DNA of 64,000 bases, from assembly GCA_028554755.1 (NCBI GenBank), contig JAPTOF010000026.1, positions 1 through 64,000 on the forward strand, read 5' to 3'. Shown piece after piece: positions 34,994-47,387 of this stretch (positions are counted from its first letter, which is position 1; the number at the start of each line of letters is the position of its first letter). A program made the position numbers and the translations under genes. This DNA comes from Cordia subcordata. Taxonomy: Eukaryota; Streptophyta; Magnoliopsida; Boraginales; Cordiaceae. Under the pieces are notes generated by a model. The model was not told the origin of the DNA. It saw only the letters and a list, made by a program, of their open reading frames with translations, and made no database searches.

Positions 34994-35429
34994 AATAATA
35001 CACTAGGTAATTTAAGATTAATCAAAACTAAGTGAACTTATAATGCTTACTTAATTAACCAAGGATGTTAAATTTTGATTTCTTCTTCTTTCAATTCTCG
35101 ATGTGCAGCTCGAGAAGCAAAGATTTGGAAATAAGAATTTGACGTCGAGGGTTTGGTAGGAAAAGAAAGTGAAATGGGTTTTGCCAGATTTTTTTTTTTT
35201 TACCCAAATTTTGATATCCTATGCAAAATGACCCTATGTTGGATAGGGTTTCAAATATAACCCAATCTCTTCCAAAATGCATTAAATGCACTCTAAGAAT
35301 GCGAAGCACGTTCAGAAAGAGGGCGCGTTCCCGAACAAGACTACGTTCCTAATGCAACCTGCTCTAGGAATACGGCCCGCCTTCTGGGAACGCGTCTAAA
35401 AGCACAGTCATATTCTTTTTTGCATCGAA

Positions 35430-35920
35430 TAAAATTGTATACTACTTAATTGGTTTTAGTACAAAAATGTAATAAAGAACAACATTCAAATTAATGGGAT
35501 CAAAGTCCAAGAAATTTAGGGGTCTACAACGCCTATTAGTCCTTATCTCATTAGCTTATGTTAAAAGTTTGTAGCAGTCATTGCTCTTATTTGTTGAGTG
35601 GCTATTGGCGCAAAATCAACCTTACCTTTGTGATTAAATTGGCCTAGATCACTAACATCATTGTTTTTTTCTTTTTCCTTAATGTTAGTATCCATTCGCA
35701 ATTAAAAGTTTGCTTGTTCCTCTTTCAATTCCTTTTGTTTGGTTGGAATACATGTAAGGGATGAAGGTGAGGTTTAATTAAAGAATATTGAGACATGTTC
35801 TTGTCGTGAGGCTGCTAGACTATCTAGTATCTAGCTCGAAAGAAGTTCCTATATTCTTATTTTTAGAAGTTCTAAAAGGTAGCAAAATCTAGTATAAAAT
35901 GTTGGTTATAGTTATATATT
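35430..35920 (+). repeat. Dispersed direct duplication, copy 2
   Basis: Matches 27575-28120 in the same orientation, about 7.9 kb away, with element C between the copies. See copy 1 for shared landmarks. Confidence 0.85.
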
Positions 35921-35942
35921 TTAGATGTTCCATTTGTACATG

Positions 35943-35943
35943 T

Positions 35944-35978
<35 letters not shown>

Positions 35979-35979
35979 G
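35943..35979. repeat. (CA)n(TA)n compound microsatellite
   Basis: About 12 CA units followed by TA units. Confidence 0.95.
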
Positions 35980-36653
35980 TTTGATTTTTGCTCTCTTGAA
36001 CGTACTTTTGACTTTATATAGTACTTGTATTATAATTTTATTATATTTCACACATCTTCGATGGATCTCTAGTTAATTTCTTGTTGCATATCATACATCT
36101 TGTGCAAGTGCTATAGGGTTTTATTGTAATTAGGTACTTTTGTACATAAGCCACTACCATTACATAAGTTTGCAGAATAAAATATTCCAAGGCTCCCAGA
36201 AGCAGACAATAGCATAACAGTGCTAACTAAGAGTGTAACATTAAATTATTTGTAATTTCCTAAATTCCCCCAAAATCCTGTAAGTGGACAAAAGCATAAA
36301 ACTAGAATGAGGGGAAGTTTTTGTCAAAGATTGCACCACAACGTATGCTACTATTACTATTGGTTTGGCAAACTAATAAAGAATATCCTCTTGCTCCTTA
36401 GGAACAATACCCATCATAGAAAGATATTTAAATGATCCACTTGCTCAACTTCATCCCCGCTTGCTTTCATAGTAGGTTCATTAATGAGTTAACTAACCCA
36501 AGCCTCAGATATAAGGAAAACAAGACCAAGTAAAGAAAACATATGGCGAGGTGTGGGTACGCTTAATTACCAAAATGCGAAGCATTGGAAAGGTGTATAT
36601 TTCCTGTACAACTTGCGCACAAAAAATGTCAATGGAACATTGGGCAGTTTGTT
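35980..36653. other. Intergenic, no gene recognised
   Basis: No open frame or element end that I can support; it lies 3' of the HhH-GPD-like gene and might include its 3' untranslated region. Confidence 0.4.
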
Positions 36654-37302
36654 TCATTTTGGTGCAAAGCTTCGTCTCTTAGCTGTTTGTTTTCTTTTCT
36701 TGAGGCTAGGGACACATTCATGAACCTGAAAATTAATTGAAAATTAGAATTAATCAAATTAAAGTGCATAGGTAGCATATTATGTCATATATAACAATAG
36801 GTAAGTCTTAATCTTAATCCACACCTCTTTTAGATGTCTCTTGGTTTTGCTATCTATGGGAACTTTCTCGTTGAACCCAATGCACATCATAATACTTGTA
36901 CCGATGAAGGGACCAATTCCTTTAACTTTGTTCAGCTTGTGAAATATTTCCTCATATGATATCATCTTTTCCATACTGTCCAAATTTAACTTTTCAGTTA
37001 GAATTCTTTTAGCAAGATTTATAATGATATCCGCTCTGTATCCTAAGTTACAGTGTTTAATCAACATGTCTGCACTGAGATTAACTAGTTTTTTTGTAGT
37101 TGGAAAGTTGCCTAGATATTGAATCGTGTTATCCTTTTTCTTACAAGATGCATTCGAGGTAATCTTTGCATCATTAGTCATACTTCGCTTTCTCTTCACA
37201 TCTCTCTTTTCAATATTTGAGTTGCAAACATAAATTAGACCATTGAATAACATGGATTGAAACTTGTAATGAGATTGAGCCATCTTCGGCAACCTCTCCC
37301 AC
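36654..37302 (-). pseudogene. HhH-GPD DNA glycosylase-like gene, last two exons (partial)
   Basis: Members of this plant HhH-GPD family are presumed base-excision-repair glycosylases. Two minus-strand exons are visible. The first, 37302-36825, follows a good acceptor (TTTTTCCGCAG) and encodes RWERLPKMAQSHYKFQ, LGNFPTTKKLVNLS, KHCNLGYRADIIINLAK and the helix-hairpin-helix LNKVKGIGPFIGTS, then VPIDSKTKRHLKE with the Asp in the position of the family's catalytic Asp. The donor is GAG/GTGTGG; the next exon, 36725-36654, follows TTTTCAG and adds VHECVPSLKKRKQTAKRRS to a TGA. Family members normally continue much further after the RHLK-x-VH block, and upstream exons are not found in the next kilobase (AT-rich, then a foldback element). 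I therefore call it partial, probably a pseudogene, although these two exons keep an open frame. Confidence 0.7.
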
Positions 37303-37469
37303 CTGCGGAAAAATCAACTTTTGTCATCGATACAACACAACAAACATCTAAAATTGTTAACTTATAGAAAAAAGGTTACAGACTCATATTTCCCTTTTTG
37401 CAATGTTTAATTGTTGTCCAGGTTTCTGTTGTTAATGTCTTTTGTCAAGTTGTTCAATAATAGAAAATG

Positions 37470-37810
37470 AATAACCCCAATTGATTTTAGGATAAAAAGT
37501 TTAAAAATAAAAACAAATAAAAATAAAAAGTTTTAAATTGAAAATATTTTAAAATTAAAAGTAAAAAAATTCAAAATTTAATTACAAATTAGGATTTATC
37601 AAAAATTTAAAATGTTAAAAAATAAAAATATAAAATATAAAAAATTAGAAATAAAAAATTGATATCTAAAAACAAAAGTAAATGTTTTAAGATTTTAAAT
37701 TTTTTTGATTATTTAGGTTTTTAATTTTCTACTTTTTCTATTTTCTAAACTTTTAAATTTTTATTTTTAAATTTAAATGATATATTTCTAATAAAAACTG
37801 TATTTTCTTT
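37470..37810. other. A/T low-complexity tract
   Basis: Almost pure A and T with short AAAAT/ATTTT words; no coding. It occupies the position where upstream exons of the HhH-GPD-like gene would be expected. Confidence 0.8.
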
Positions 37811-38124
37811 ATTAAAATTTCTCACTAAAAATGTTATCCAAGTGTGGGTACTGAATAGAAAAAATATTTTTTGATATATATAAGATTCAAACACACAAAA
37901 ACAATTCTTGTCAACAAGTTATTATTTTCTTGAAATAAACGGAAACTTAGTATTAAATGGGGACGCTGCCATCATGATTTCAATTAAGTCAAAAATGAAT
38001 TAATGTTCTCTCACCATTGAAGTTGTACAATGGGATGATTGTGAGATGATGGGAACTTTTGAATTAGAAGTTTAAAGGTGCTCAAATCCCAGTGAAAGCA
38101 ACAGGCAATCTCCTTAAATATAAT

Positions 38125-38680
38125 AGAGTAAATGGCATATTACACCCCTGTAGTCTGGTATAAATGCACAATACCCCTCTAAAGTCTCAAAACTATCTGA
38201 TTACTCCCTTGAACTTTTTAAACGTGTGCTCACTACCCCCTCGCCGTCTGTTTTTGGTTAGTTTTAACGGGAATTGAATTTTATACACATGTATGGTGTT
38301 TTTCATTGCATAATATATATAAAAATTAAATATTTTGGACCATTTAAGCTCTTACACTTTTTATAAAAACGCTTAACTCATTCACTCTCTAAAAACCCAA
38401 GGGGGTAATTTTGAGACTTCAGGAGGATATTGCGCACTTATGCCAGACTACAGGGGGTAATATGCCATTTACTCTATATACTATACAATGAAAAATGCAA
38501 ACACACTCGTAACACACGCCACAGAGACTCCAACTTCCGTCAAAACTAACCAAAAACAGACGGCAGGGGGGGGGCAATTTGCACACGTTTAAAAAGTTCG
38601 AGGGGGTAATCAGATAGTTTTGAGACTTTAAGGGGGTATTGTGTATTTATGCCAGACTACAAGGGGTAATATGCCATTTA

Positions 38681-38684
<4 letters not shown>
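38125..38684 (+). mobile_element. Foldback MITE, copy 1
   Basis: Outer arms of about 150 bp are inverted repeats of each other: AGAGTAAATGGCATATTA with a CCGTCTGTTTTTGGTTAG-type inner part on the left, and its complement on the right. A third copy of the terminal sequence lies inside, ending at 38475, so the element looks like two MITEs fused or one inserted into another. No coding. The right end runs into an (AT)n tract. Confidence 0.85.

Positions 38685-38730
<46 letters not shown>
38685..38730. repeat. (AT)n microsatellite
   Basis: About 23 AT units directly after the foldback element. Confidence 0.95.
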
Positions 38731-38732
<2 letters not shown>

Positions 38733-39130
38733 TCCTTGTAGAATGTTGAGGAGGTTCAAATGCAAGTGTATTAATGGTTGTGATGCAGAATGATGAGATG
38801 AGGGGAAAGCCCAATCAAGCGTACGTTTGCTGTTTGTTAGTGGGTGTTCAACTACTTACTGATCAAGCCAATTTCAAAAAGTGCCTCATGGATTATAATA
38901 CGGCGTTATTGAGTTCCTAGGGATCATTGGTTTAGCTTGTGTTCTAAGGCTTAAGGTGTTTTTGGTCGATGTCATAATATATCCTAACCTTCACTGATAA
39001 TGTCAAAATTATCTTTTCTTCACATAATAATATATATATATATATAAATTCATTGTTGTGCCTAGAATGGATATTGTTATTTTGGATTAATTTTTTAATT
39101 TAATTGATTTCTATGCCGCTAGACATATAT

Positions 39131-39676
39131 AGAGTAAATGGCATATTACCTCATGTAGTCCGCATAAATATACAATACTCAAGTCTCAAAACTATCTGAT
39201 TAGCCCTTCGAACTTTTTAAACGTGTGCAAATTACCCCCCCTCGCCGTCTGTTTTTGGTTAGTTTTGACGGAAGTTGGAGTCTACGCGGTTGCGCATGTG
39301 TTTGCATTTTTCATTGCATAATATATAGAGTAAATGGCATATTACCCCCTGTAGTCTGGCATAAGTGTGCAATACCTCCCTGAAGTCTCAAAATTACCCC
39401 CTTGAGTTTTTAGGGAGTGAATGAGTTAAGCATTTTTATAAAAAGTGTAAGAGCTTAAATGGTCCAAAATATTTAGTTTTTATATATATTATGCAATGAA
39501 AAATGTCATACATGTGCATAAAATTCAATTCCCGTTAAAACTAACCAAAACAGATGGCGAGGGGGCAATGAGCACACGTTTAAAAAGTTCGAGGGAGTAA
39601 TCAGATAGTTTGAAGACTTTAGGGGGGTATTGTGCATTTATGCCAGACTACAGGAGAGTAATATGCCATTTACTCT
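39131..39676 (-). mobile_element. Foldback MITE, copy 2, opposite orientation
   Basis: Same family and same composite structure as 38125-38684, but reverse-complemented: the extra internal terminus (39327 on) now lies left of centre, and the shared loop TATGCAATGAAAAATG and AACTCATTCACTC tracts are inverted. The two copies are separated by about 450 bp. Confidence 0.85.
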
Positions 39677-39959
39677 ATATATATATATATATTAGCAGAT
39701 TCCTTCTATCATAGTTCAGGTGTAATTGCATGGAAATTGCATGCATATATATGATGGCTATTAAAAACGTATTAGTGACAAAGAGAGTTCTTCATGAAAT
39801 CAAATTTTACTTAATTTTCATGAACTTATACACAATATAATTAATCAGGTATATATCTTATAATTTTTATGGATTAATTAATTAATTCATGTGATCTTGG
39901 CAGAATTAATTAATAAACTCACCAACAATTGGAGAGGAGGATACATTCAACAATGTGTT

Positions 39960-40250
39960 AGAATTGTGACTCCCACCAAGTAAGATTATTTTCTCATCTG
40001 TTCCTCATCATTGATTCTCATCCTCCGGAATTCTGTTTCTCTACAATGTGATTCTCTTTGTTGTCTTTGCAAGAAATGATCTCTTCATGATCACATATCA
40101 CCTATCAACATATAAGAGATTCAATTTCTGAATTGGTGTTTCTATTTTGGCCAAGAAAAGAAGTGGTGTTCCTGGATTTGATAGTCACATATTTTGGCCA
40201 ATTTATCTAGTTTATCACTGAGAACATCAAGAAAAAAAGTGCCGTGAGAC
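39960..40250 (+). repeat. Segmental duplication block A, copy 1
   Basis: Matches 45635-45985 in the same orientation: CTCTTCATGATCACATATCA, GGTGTTTCTATTT and TTTTGGCCAATTTATCTAGT recur in order. No coding on either strand. Confidence 0.85.
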
Positions 40251-40992
40251 CTTGTCACATTGTTAAATCTAACAAAAGTGGGGAGCTCTTGTTGCTTAAC
40301 ACATCCCATCTGTGTCTATAATTTCTATTTCAGCAACCAAGGGCCTGGCTAAGCTTCCCGCTAAAAGAAACTGCTTCCTCATTCGGGAAAGCTTTTCTTC
40401 AGCCAGTTAACTTTCTTTTTTGTTGTTCAAATTGGTCAGCAACACCAGTGGTACATACAACAACCCCAAGGGAATAATGCTTCATCACCAACTCATTCTC
40501 TACCTTATCATCCTCACTAAGTTAATAGAGGGCAATATTGAGTTGAAGCACAGACAAAAACCTATGTTCATTTTGAAAAGGTACAAGAAGAAGCAAAAGT
40601 TTTACGGACATTAACAGCAATTGTCTCAGGTTGCATGATTAGTTCAGTAGACTATTAGATGCAAATTTCTCAGTTGACATGCAGCTATTATAAATCATCA
40701 AACTTCAAAAACACTCTCTCAATGGCGTTAGCTTGTCAAGGGGGATTTACAAAGATTCACGCTGCAAAAGTAAGACCAATAATATTTTAACATGTGCTGC
40801 AGTTGTTACTCAATAAAACCAAAGAAGTTTTAAGTAAATCTTTTACCAATGTTTTTAACAACAATATAAGAATAAACGTATCTCTCTTGGAGGCAGCAGT
40901 ATCGAATGCATCTCTATGGTGCATTTAGAGCTTCATGAACCCCATTTGCCCACTCTGACTCCAACCTCTGTTGATCGCGGTAAATTTGAACT

Positions 40993-41808
40993 TCATGCAT
41001 CTTTCACTTCCACCACAGGATCGTTATCTTTGATTTTTTTAGAATCTGGGAGGAGTTCCCACATATCTTTTAGTATCTTCTCCAAAGGATTTGAAGCATA
41101 AAAGATAGCTGCATTCAAAACGAGCATTTCTCCAATACTTTCTGAACTTCCATTATGTTGCATATCATTGGTAGCTTGTTGAGAATAGCAACCCAAAGGC
41201 AAAACTTGACTACCACCACCACTAGCACTGCCACCACCACCCCATACTACTTTAGATAATCTATCGATTTCCAACTCAAGAGGATGAGATGACCTCCTTT
41301 TAGTTCTTGGTTTGTTGCGATTATTGAAGTATTTTGTTCTCAACTTTATCTTTAACTTGATTATCTGAACAACTAAAATGGAGTTTAGTTTTAATAAAAT
41401 TAAAAGGTTATAGTCATCACCTATTTTACCCTTTAATTCTGATAAGCCTTCAAGCGAACAATTTCATTCTCGTAACTCTAAATTCTGCTAAACAAGTTTT
41501 TCTACAGACACAGTGGGTGATAAGTCAAATTTCCTTTTCTTGTTCCTCTCCTTTTCAGATGGAGACTCTTGAAGTTGTTGGTTTTGTGGTGCAGGTTGTT
41601 TCTTCTTCCGGTTGAGAACAAGTGTTGTACTTTTATCGCCATCACAATCATAAGCCTCAGTATTTTCCTTATCAATTTCTTCTTCACTCTCTTCTTCTCC
41701 ATTAGATATTGACTCTTGTTCACTCTCTCCTTCATTTTCATTTTCTTCTTTACTCTCTTCTTCTTCTTCACTTTCTTCATGGGTGGAATTTATCTTTTCT
41801 TTTGACAT
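40993..41808 (-). pseudogene. GeBP/STOREKEEPER-like transcription factor pseudogene
   Basis: In plants, GeBP-family proteins are leucine-zipper transcription factors with an acidic N-terminus, a central DNA-binding domain (DUF573) and a C-terminal region. On the minus strand, 41808-41488 encodes a strongly acidic N-terminus (ESEEEEESKEENENEGESEQ) followed by SEKERNKKRKFDLSPTVS. In the next 150 bp, broken frames show NEIVRLKAYQN and ELKGKIGDDYNL, resembling the EDEI-x-LLKG-x-x-x-x-K-x-K-x-G start of the domain. From 41343 comes KYFNNRNKPRTKRRSSHP and ELEIDRLSKVVWG, resembling the domain's KKKY-x-NN and F-ELSKK-WG end. The C-terminal part contains NPLEKILKDMWELLPDSKK. A stop, frameshifts and a deletion in the domain make it a pseudogene. 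Assigned by motif similarity only. Confidence 0.6.
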
Positions 41809-42949
41809 TGCTATATATTAGATTTCTGCAATGTAAGAAAGAAAATTGAAGCTGTAGCAACAAACAATAGTATTCTGGTGGCTTGTACATTATCTAAAAA
41901 ATTTAAAATCTCTTCTTGGAAGCCATCATATCATCATTGAGAAATATAAATATAATAAATTTAGATTTCGCCAAGTTGGACAAAAAATGCCAACCACTTC
42001 TAGGTTTTCTTTTTTAAAAAAATAAATAAATCGCCTGCACCGTGAAATTCGATTTGATGGGCAATTTCTGTTTTTTTGACACTAAATAATAAGAGAAACA
42101 TAAAATTACAATATTAGATGGAAGTGAAATATCACAACACTATTTCTCTTGAAAGACTACAAAAACTATTATTATAATTACTTTATTAATATAGTGATGA
42201 GCCCTCTGCTGCCTTTCTTTAATCTTATGACACACCACTACGAAAGGCTCCTAAAGACCACTAAGACTTCTTATCACTCTCTGTTTACTCCTAGTCGACT
42301 CACGCAATGCATGGACACACAACTAATATTTATAGATGCACCCCACCGCCATTGAGATGTCGCCGACGTGATGAAGTTACTGGACAACTTTTATCTAGAA
42401 TCATCATGGTTGCAAAAAAAGTATATATATATATATATCATGCTAGATGCTTTTAGAGAACCCGCCACTAGTACAAAGAAAAATTGGACAGCTTCAAAAA
42501 CTTGCAATTTGATTCTTCTTCAATTAATATATCATAAAAATAAACTTGTTGCTATTTATTTAATCTATATCCCAAATTCATATTCCGTTAACTATTTATT
42601 TTTAATAATTAACTCCCATGGTAACAATAAAAATCATGTTATATATGCAAATCAGTAAACGCATATGTCTATATCCATGTTCATGTTTATAAATATAAAA
42701 ACTAACATGACAAAGATGAAAATCATATTATATATATAAATCAATAAATTCGCATATTATACTCTGGTTTTTTCATATACAAATTACATGAGCAAAGATG
42801 AATACCTGCAGTGAACTCTCTTGAAACAGCTAGGAGTTTTGGTGGAGTTCCGACGACTAAGAGTTGATAGCAGCCGAGTATGGTGTTGGAAAAGTTTTAG
42901 GCTTTAATAAATCGTCCATAATCAGAGATTGTGCTTAAAAAGAAAAGAA

Positions 42950-43075
42950 ATTTAATTAAGGAAAGCTTTATTGTGTAAATATTATGTGAAAAAATAATCA
43001 AAAAATATTCAGAAAATCTTTATTACTTTGAAAATATGTGTATATTTAAGGAAGTTTTAATTGGTGTGTGTATAT

Positions 43076-43106
<31 letters not shown>

Positions 43107-43620
43107 AAGAACCTTTTATTAGTTCCAAAAAAGATAAATAGTTAAGTTTTAACTTATTAATATATATACTATGTGTAAAGATAAGTCAAAAAATATTAAG
43201 ATTTTTTTTATAGTTTCAAAAGAAGTATAGTTGAGGAAAAGTTTCTTAATTAGTATATACGATGAGGAAACTTTGTTATTTTGAAAAATTTCTAACGTAA
43301 GGAAAACTTTATTAGTATATATGGTATGTACGGTAATAAGTCAAAAAAATATTATAAAATCTTTATTAGTTTGAAAGATTTACACTTAAGGAAATCTTTA
43401 TTAGTATATATTAGCAAATATTTATTAGTTTAAAAAAAGTGCATACTTAAGGTAAACTTTGTTACATATATAATATTATGAAATAATGTTATAGATCCTT
43501 CATTAGTTTGGAAATATGGTACTCAAGAAAAGCCCTAATAGCATATGCTAATGGTAGTGAATGAAAGATGTATTGGTTAATGAAAATTATACTTATTAAG
43601 ATAATTAAGGTTTAAGAAAA
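42950..43620. repeat. Degenerate AT-rich tandem array
   Basis: Units of variable length (about 60-130 bp) repeat the words TTAAGGAAA(A/G)CTTTATTAGTATATA, GATAAGTCAAAAAATATTA and ATCTTTATTAGTTTGAAA. At least six unit starts are visible, near 42957, 43049, 43230, 43310, 43390 and 43448. A TG/TA microsatellite (43076-43106) lies inside. Confidence 0.75.
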
Positions 43621-43964
43621 TTGTACGTGAGTCAATGAAGATTGAGCTTTAACCCATTTTCTAGATCAATATAATGTTATTATTAGTACTATTTAAGTTA
43701 AAAATTGAATAAACAAGGTAATTCCCAATGGTACAATTCACATAAATAAAAAGGAATATGTATATATTTATGTTTCGTTGCTGGGTTTGAGTTATTTTTC
43801 TTGTCATGTGAGTTATACTTTCTGGATACAAATCAATAATAACCATTTTCTCATTATTAGGAACATGTCAGGCCATCAATTTTGTAAACTGATAATCTGA
43901 ATTCAATCGAGTCCACCTAATTTCAATATGCAAAGACTAATAACCATATGCAGATTGCAGGCCA

Positions 43965-44341
43965 TTAGCTTGTAAACTGGTGATGTGAATTCAGCCAGAA
44001 ATACACGAAGTGCATCTGTTATTCTCAATAATCTTCTTATTCTCATCCAATCTTTCGGTTACTACATGTTCTCTTGTCAAGTTCATGAAGTAAGGGGAAA
44101 CAACTTGGAACTTTTTGCAACTTTTTATTGCTAACTTTAGGTCACCTCTTCTTTTTCACGATGGAACGTTGAAAGATTCTATTTCAAACCGCTTTTCATC
44201 TTCCAAATTCTCACAAACATGAATTTTGACCACCCTACGAGATTGAGCACCCAAACAAGTCTTTTTCTCAATGAGCTTTGCAGCCTCAAATAATCGTTCT
44301 TCTTCTAGTAAAGAGCAGCTCAGTGCTACCATCACCTCCAT
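43965..44341 (-). pseudogene. MBD4-like glycosylase pseudogene, N-terminal fragment (block B, copy 1)
   Basis: Minus-strand frame 44341-44156 contains RLFEAAKLIEKKTCLGAQSR, VVKIHVCENLEDEKRFEIES and a stop; the sequence goes on in another frame with VVSPYFMNLTREHVV and DENKKIIENNRCTS to about 43980. It parallels the N-terminal part of the copy at 50.6-51.3 kb in the same order (C-L-G-A-Q-S-R-R-V-V-K, LEDEKRFE-ES, VVSxYFM-LTRE-V). The catalytic glycosylase exons are not found downstream, where the GeBP-like pseudogene lies instead. It is a truncated duplicate. Confidence 0.65.
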
Positions 44342-45634
44342 ACACGAACCGTGCGAATAACATCTCCTTCAACAGGCTGTTTACTCTCATCATCATCATG
44401 ATCATCACCATCATTGCAGACCTTTTTTCCCCTTCCTCACAACAACTTGGACCACTAATTATTTGCTTCTTCTTTCTCCCTTTATTCTTTTTGCTTTCAG
44501 TTCTGTTTACATGTATTGAGACGTTTGTGGAAGGGACATTAATTAGGAAATTATGTCATAATCAACTGATGTTTATGTCTCAATCAATTATTAAACTGCA
44601 CAACTTTTTGAATTTAAACAGGTTGCAGAAGATAGATATATGGTATTTGAATAATATATAGAGCATCCAGCAGCCTAAAGTGTCTAATGAATAAGTAAAT
44701 GTACTGTTGGACATAGTTCAGCCGATTTTCACACCTAAGCCACGTAGGCATACTTGGAAGGGCATTCTCAACCGAGTCGTGCACCACATTACCTTCGGTA
44801 TCACTCCATTATGCAGTAAAAAAGTAGTGCAAGCATCCAAACATGTCAGGAAACATGAGTAGAATATATTAACAAGAACAACTACAACACTAACGGATAA
44901 AGTCTGTCATCTTTAAAATTTTAAAAAGAGCAGGTATCTAATCTCAAGAAAGCTTCCTATGCTATCTGAAATCAGCATATGCGGTACTACTTTTTAGTCT
45001 CATACTCCTACTGCATGGAAAGAGAATCCAGGATCCCTACCTGGATAATGCAAAATTTCATATTAAAAATTATTTATAGGTGTCATTGTCACTCTCAGTT
45101 GCAGTAACTAATCACACTTCACGTACCAATGATAGAACATATGGAATGAAGAAACTGAAAAAGAAAAAGTAATAGAAAAAATGCAGAGGGACAAATCCAG
45201 AAGTTCTTAAATTATGTATACCATTATATAAAGGCGACAAGAGAGTAGAGGGAACCAAGATATCTCACCTCCTTCCTCGGTGCCGTGGAGATGATGCCCG
45301 TGAGACAATTGTGGCCCTCTTGCTGCAAGATTAGAGGAGAGAAAGAATGCGTGTGTTCCACGTAGACAAGGTTGATGCTGTAAATGAGAAGTTGGCTTTC
45401 TTCTCTACAAATTGAATGTCTTACCTTTATATAGATATTTCCTCTGGAACAATCTTACTTCATATAGAAATTGGTTCTCACTCACACACGTATACTACTT
45501 GTTGATTCTTAGGTGTGGTTATCCTGCCTCATATTATGATTTGAGCTTTGATTCATCATACTATGATTTGAGCTTTGATTCATCCAATCTGTTCAAACAA
45601 GGACTGCAAGTTGTATAAAAACATGAAAGCAATA

Positions 45635-45985
45635 TAATGTCCCAATTGTGACTACACCAAGTTTGATTATTCTCCCACCTGTTCCTTATCATTGACTATC
45701 ATTCTCTAGAGTTTTGTTTTTCTATGATTGCCAGAGTCACAATATATGAAAACTGAATGGCGAGTTGTTGCCATCTTCAATGTGATTCGCTTTGTTTTCT
45801 TGGCAAGAAAATCAACTCTTCATGATCACATATCACCAATCAATATACGAGAGAACCAATTTCTGAAGTGGTGTTTCTATTTGACCAAGGAAAAAAGTGG
45901 TGCTTCTGATTTTGAAAATCACTTATTTTGGCCAATTTATCTAGTTTATCCTTGCAAATATCTTCAAAGCATATGCTATCAGACC
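45635..45985 (+). repeat. Segmental duplication block A, copy 2
   Basis: Direct repeat of 39960-40250. Contains an extra segment of about 50 bp near 45727-45775 that is absent from copy 1. Confidence 0.85.
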
Positions 45986-47387
45986 TTCTGGTGGTGAAAG
46001 GTCAGTTTTTGTTGCGTGTTCAAATTTGATATATATCTTTCTTTCATATTCTTGCTAACTCCCTTTTTCGCCTGGCCCGCGTTAGAGGGGAAGATTAGCA
46101 AAGCGGGAAAAGACAGAGGAAGGAAGAAAGCTAAGAGAAGACGCTCTTATCTTAGGTGCTTTTTTTTTCAGTCCAACACAGGAAAGCGCCCTCTTTTGTC
46201 ATCCCTGCAACTTTCCAGATTTTGTATTGAACGCATGGCATAGCTAGGACCCTTCAAATCATGTTTGAGTATATGTTCAAACCAAACACTCCCCCTACTT
46301 GATTTGACTAAGGCTGGAAAGAATGCCCGCCAAGTTCAGATAAGGGTTCTCCTCTTTTTTGTAATTCCTTGCCCACCCAAATATGGTCTTTCAAGCAACA
46401 ATTTTACTTTGTAGGGTGTTTTGAGAGAAGAAATTCCACAAGGAGTCTCTCTAAAGATTCAAATCACTAGTCCTTGGAAATCCCCATGTAGTTAGAAATC
46501 CACCTACATGATTGTTAGAGTTGTTATGGTTATCCTACTAATAACAATTTCCAAGTCAGTTAGTGGTGACCTTCAAGATGTATAACATTGAGGGTAGAAA
46601 TAAATAAGAGAATTTAAGCTAGGATCTCTCACGAATGACCTCCAGCAATTCAATGTATGTTTTTGAGAATTCAAGAACGTTTGTTTCCAAGTGAGTCAAT
46701 GCATGTCAAATATAAAATCATTAAAGGTAAGACCTATCAAATTTATATGTTGTGCTACACCAAATTAACTCAAGCTATTAATATATTTCCATAGATCAAA
46801 AGCATAACCATCAAGTAAATTAAACAGCAAATTAAGATATTCAGTGTTGGGATACACTTACTTTGAGTTATATAACATGAGCCCCTCCTCGGTGACTACT
46901 CAAAGACTATGTTGCTGGATGTTAACTTCAGGAATTCTGTAGTTGGATCTTACAAATATTCTCTATAATATACAAACATAGCCCTCCCAGCTAGAAAAGA
47001 CTTGAGCTTGCCCCAGTTCTTAGAAGAATATCGCATTTCCAGAGTAAAGCAAAGCTCTTGTTTCTTACCAGGGTCAGAAAAGGAAATTGAAGATGCTGCA
47101 GTTATCATCCAAACCTGTGTTGTCTAATACATGCATGACATCTCCCTGTTAAAACTCCGATTAATATAACTTTGATATTCTAGCTCTACGAAAAGGAGTG
47201 ATGCCCTAGGGTGTCTTTCTAAGATTGAGGCTGACAAAAAAAACAATTACCCTTCTCATCCGTTACAAAATAACTAGTCTGATGAGATTACGAGACATAG
47301 ATGATCTAATAAGCTGGCTATTTACTTTCCAAGTTGAAGATAAACATGGTATGATTGATCCTCAAATTCTCAAGAGAATAACAATGT
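45986..47387. other. Intergenic, no gene recognised
   Basis: A 75-codon frame at 46016-46243 (+) has a hydrophobic start and a basic middle but matches nothing I recognise. The remainder lacks open frames or element ends. Confidence 0.35.

Noticed and set aside
35270..35400. GC-rich patch with repeated GAACGCG/CGTTCC words
   Set aside because: Short and unstructured; not enough to assign it to a gene, CpG island or element.
41502..41780. 92-codon Lys-rich minus-strand frame
   Set aside because: Shifted-frame shadow of the acidic N-terminus of the GeBP-like pseudogene.
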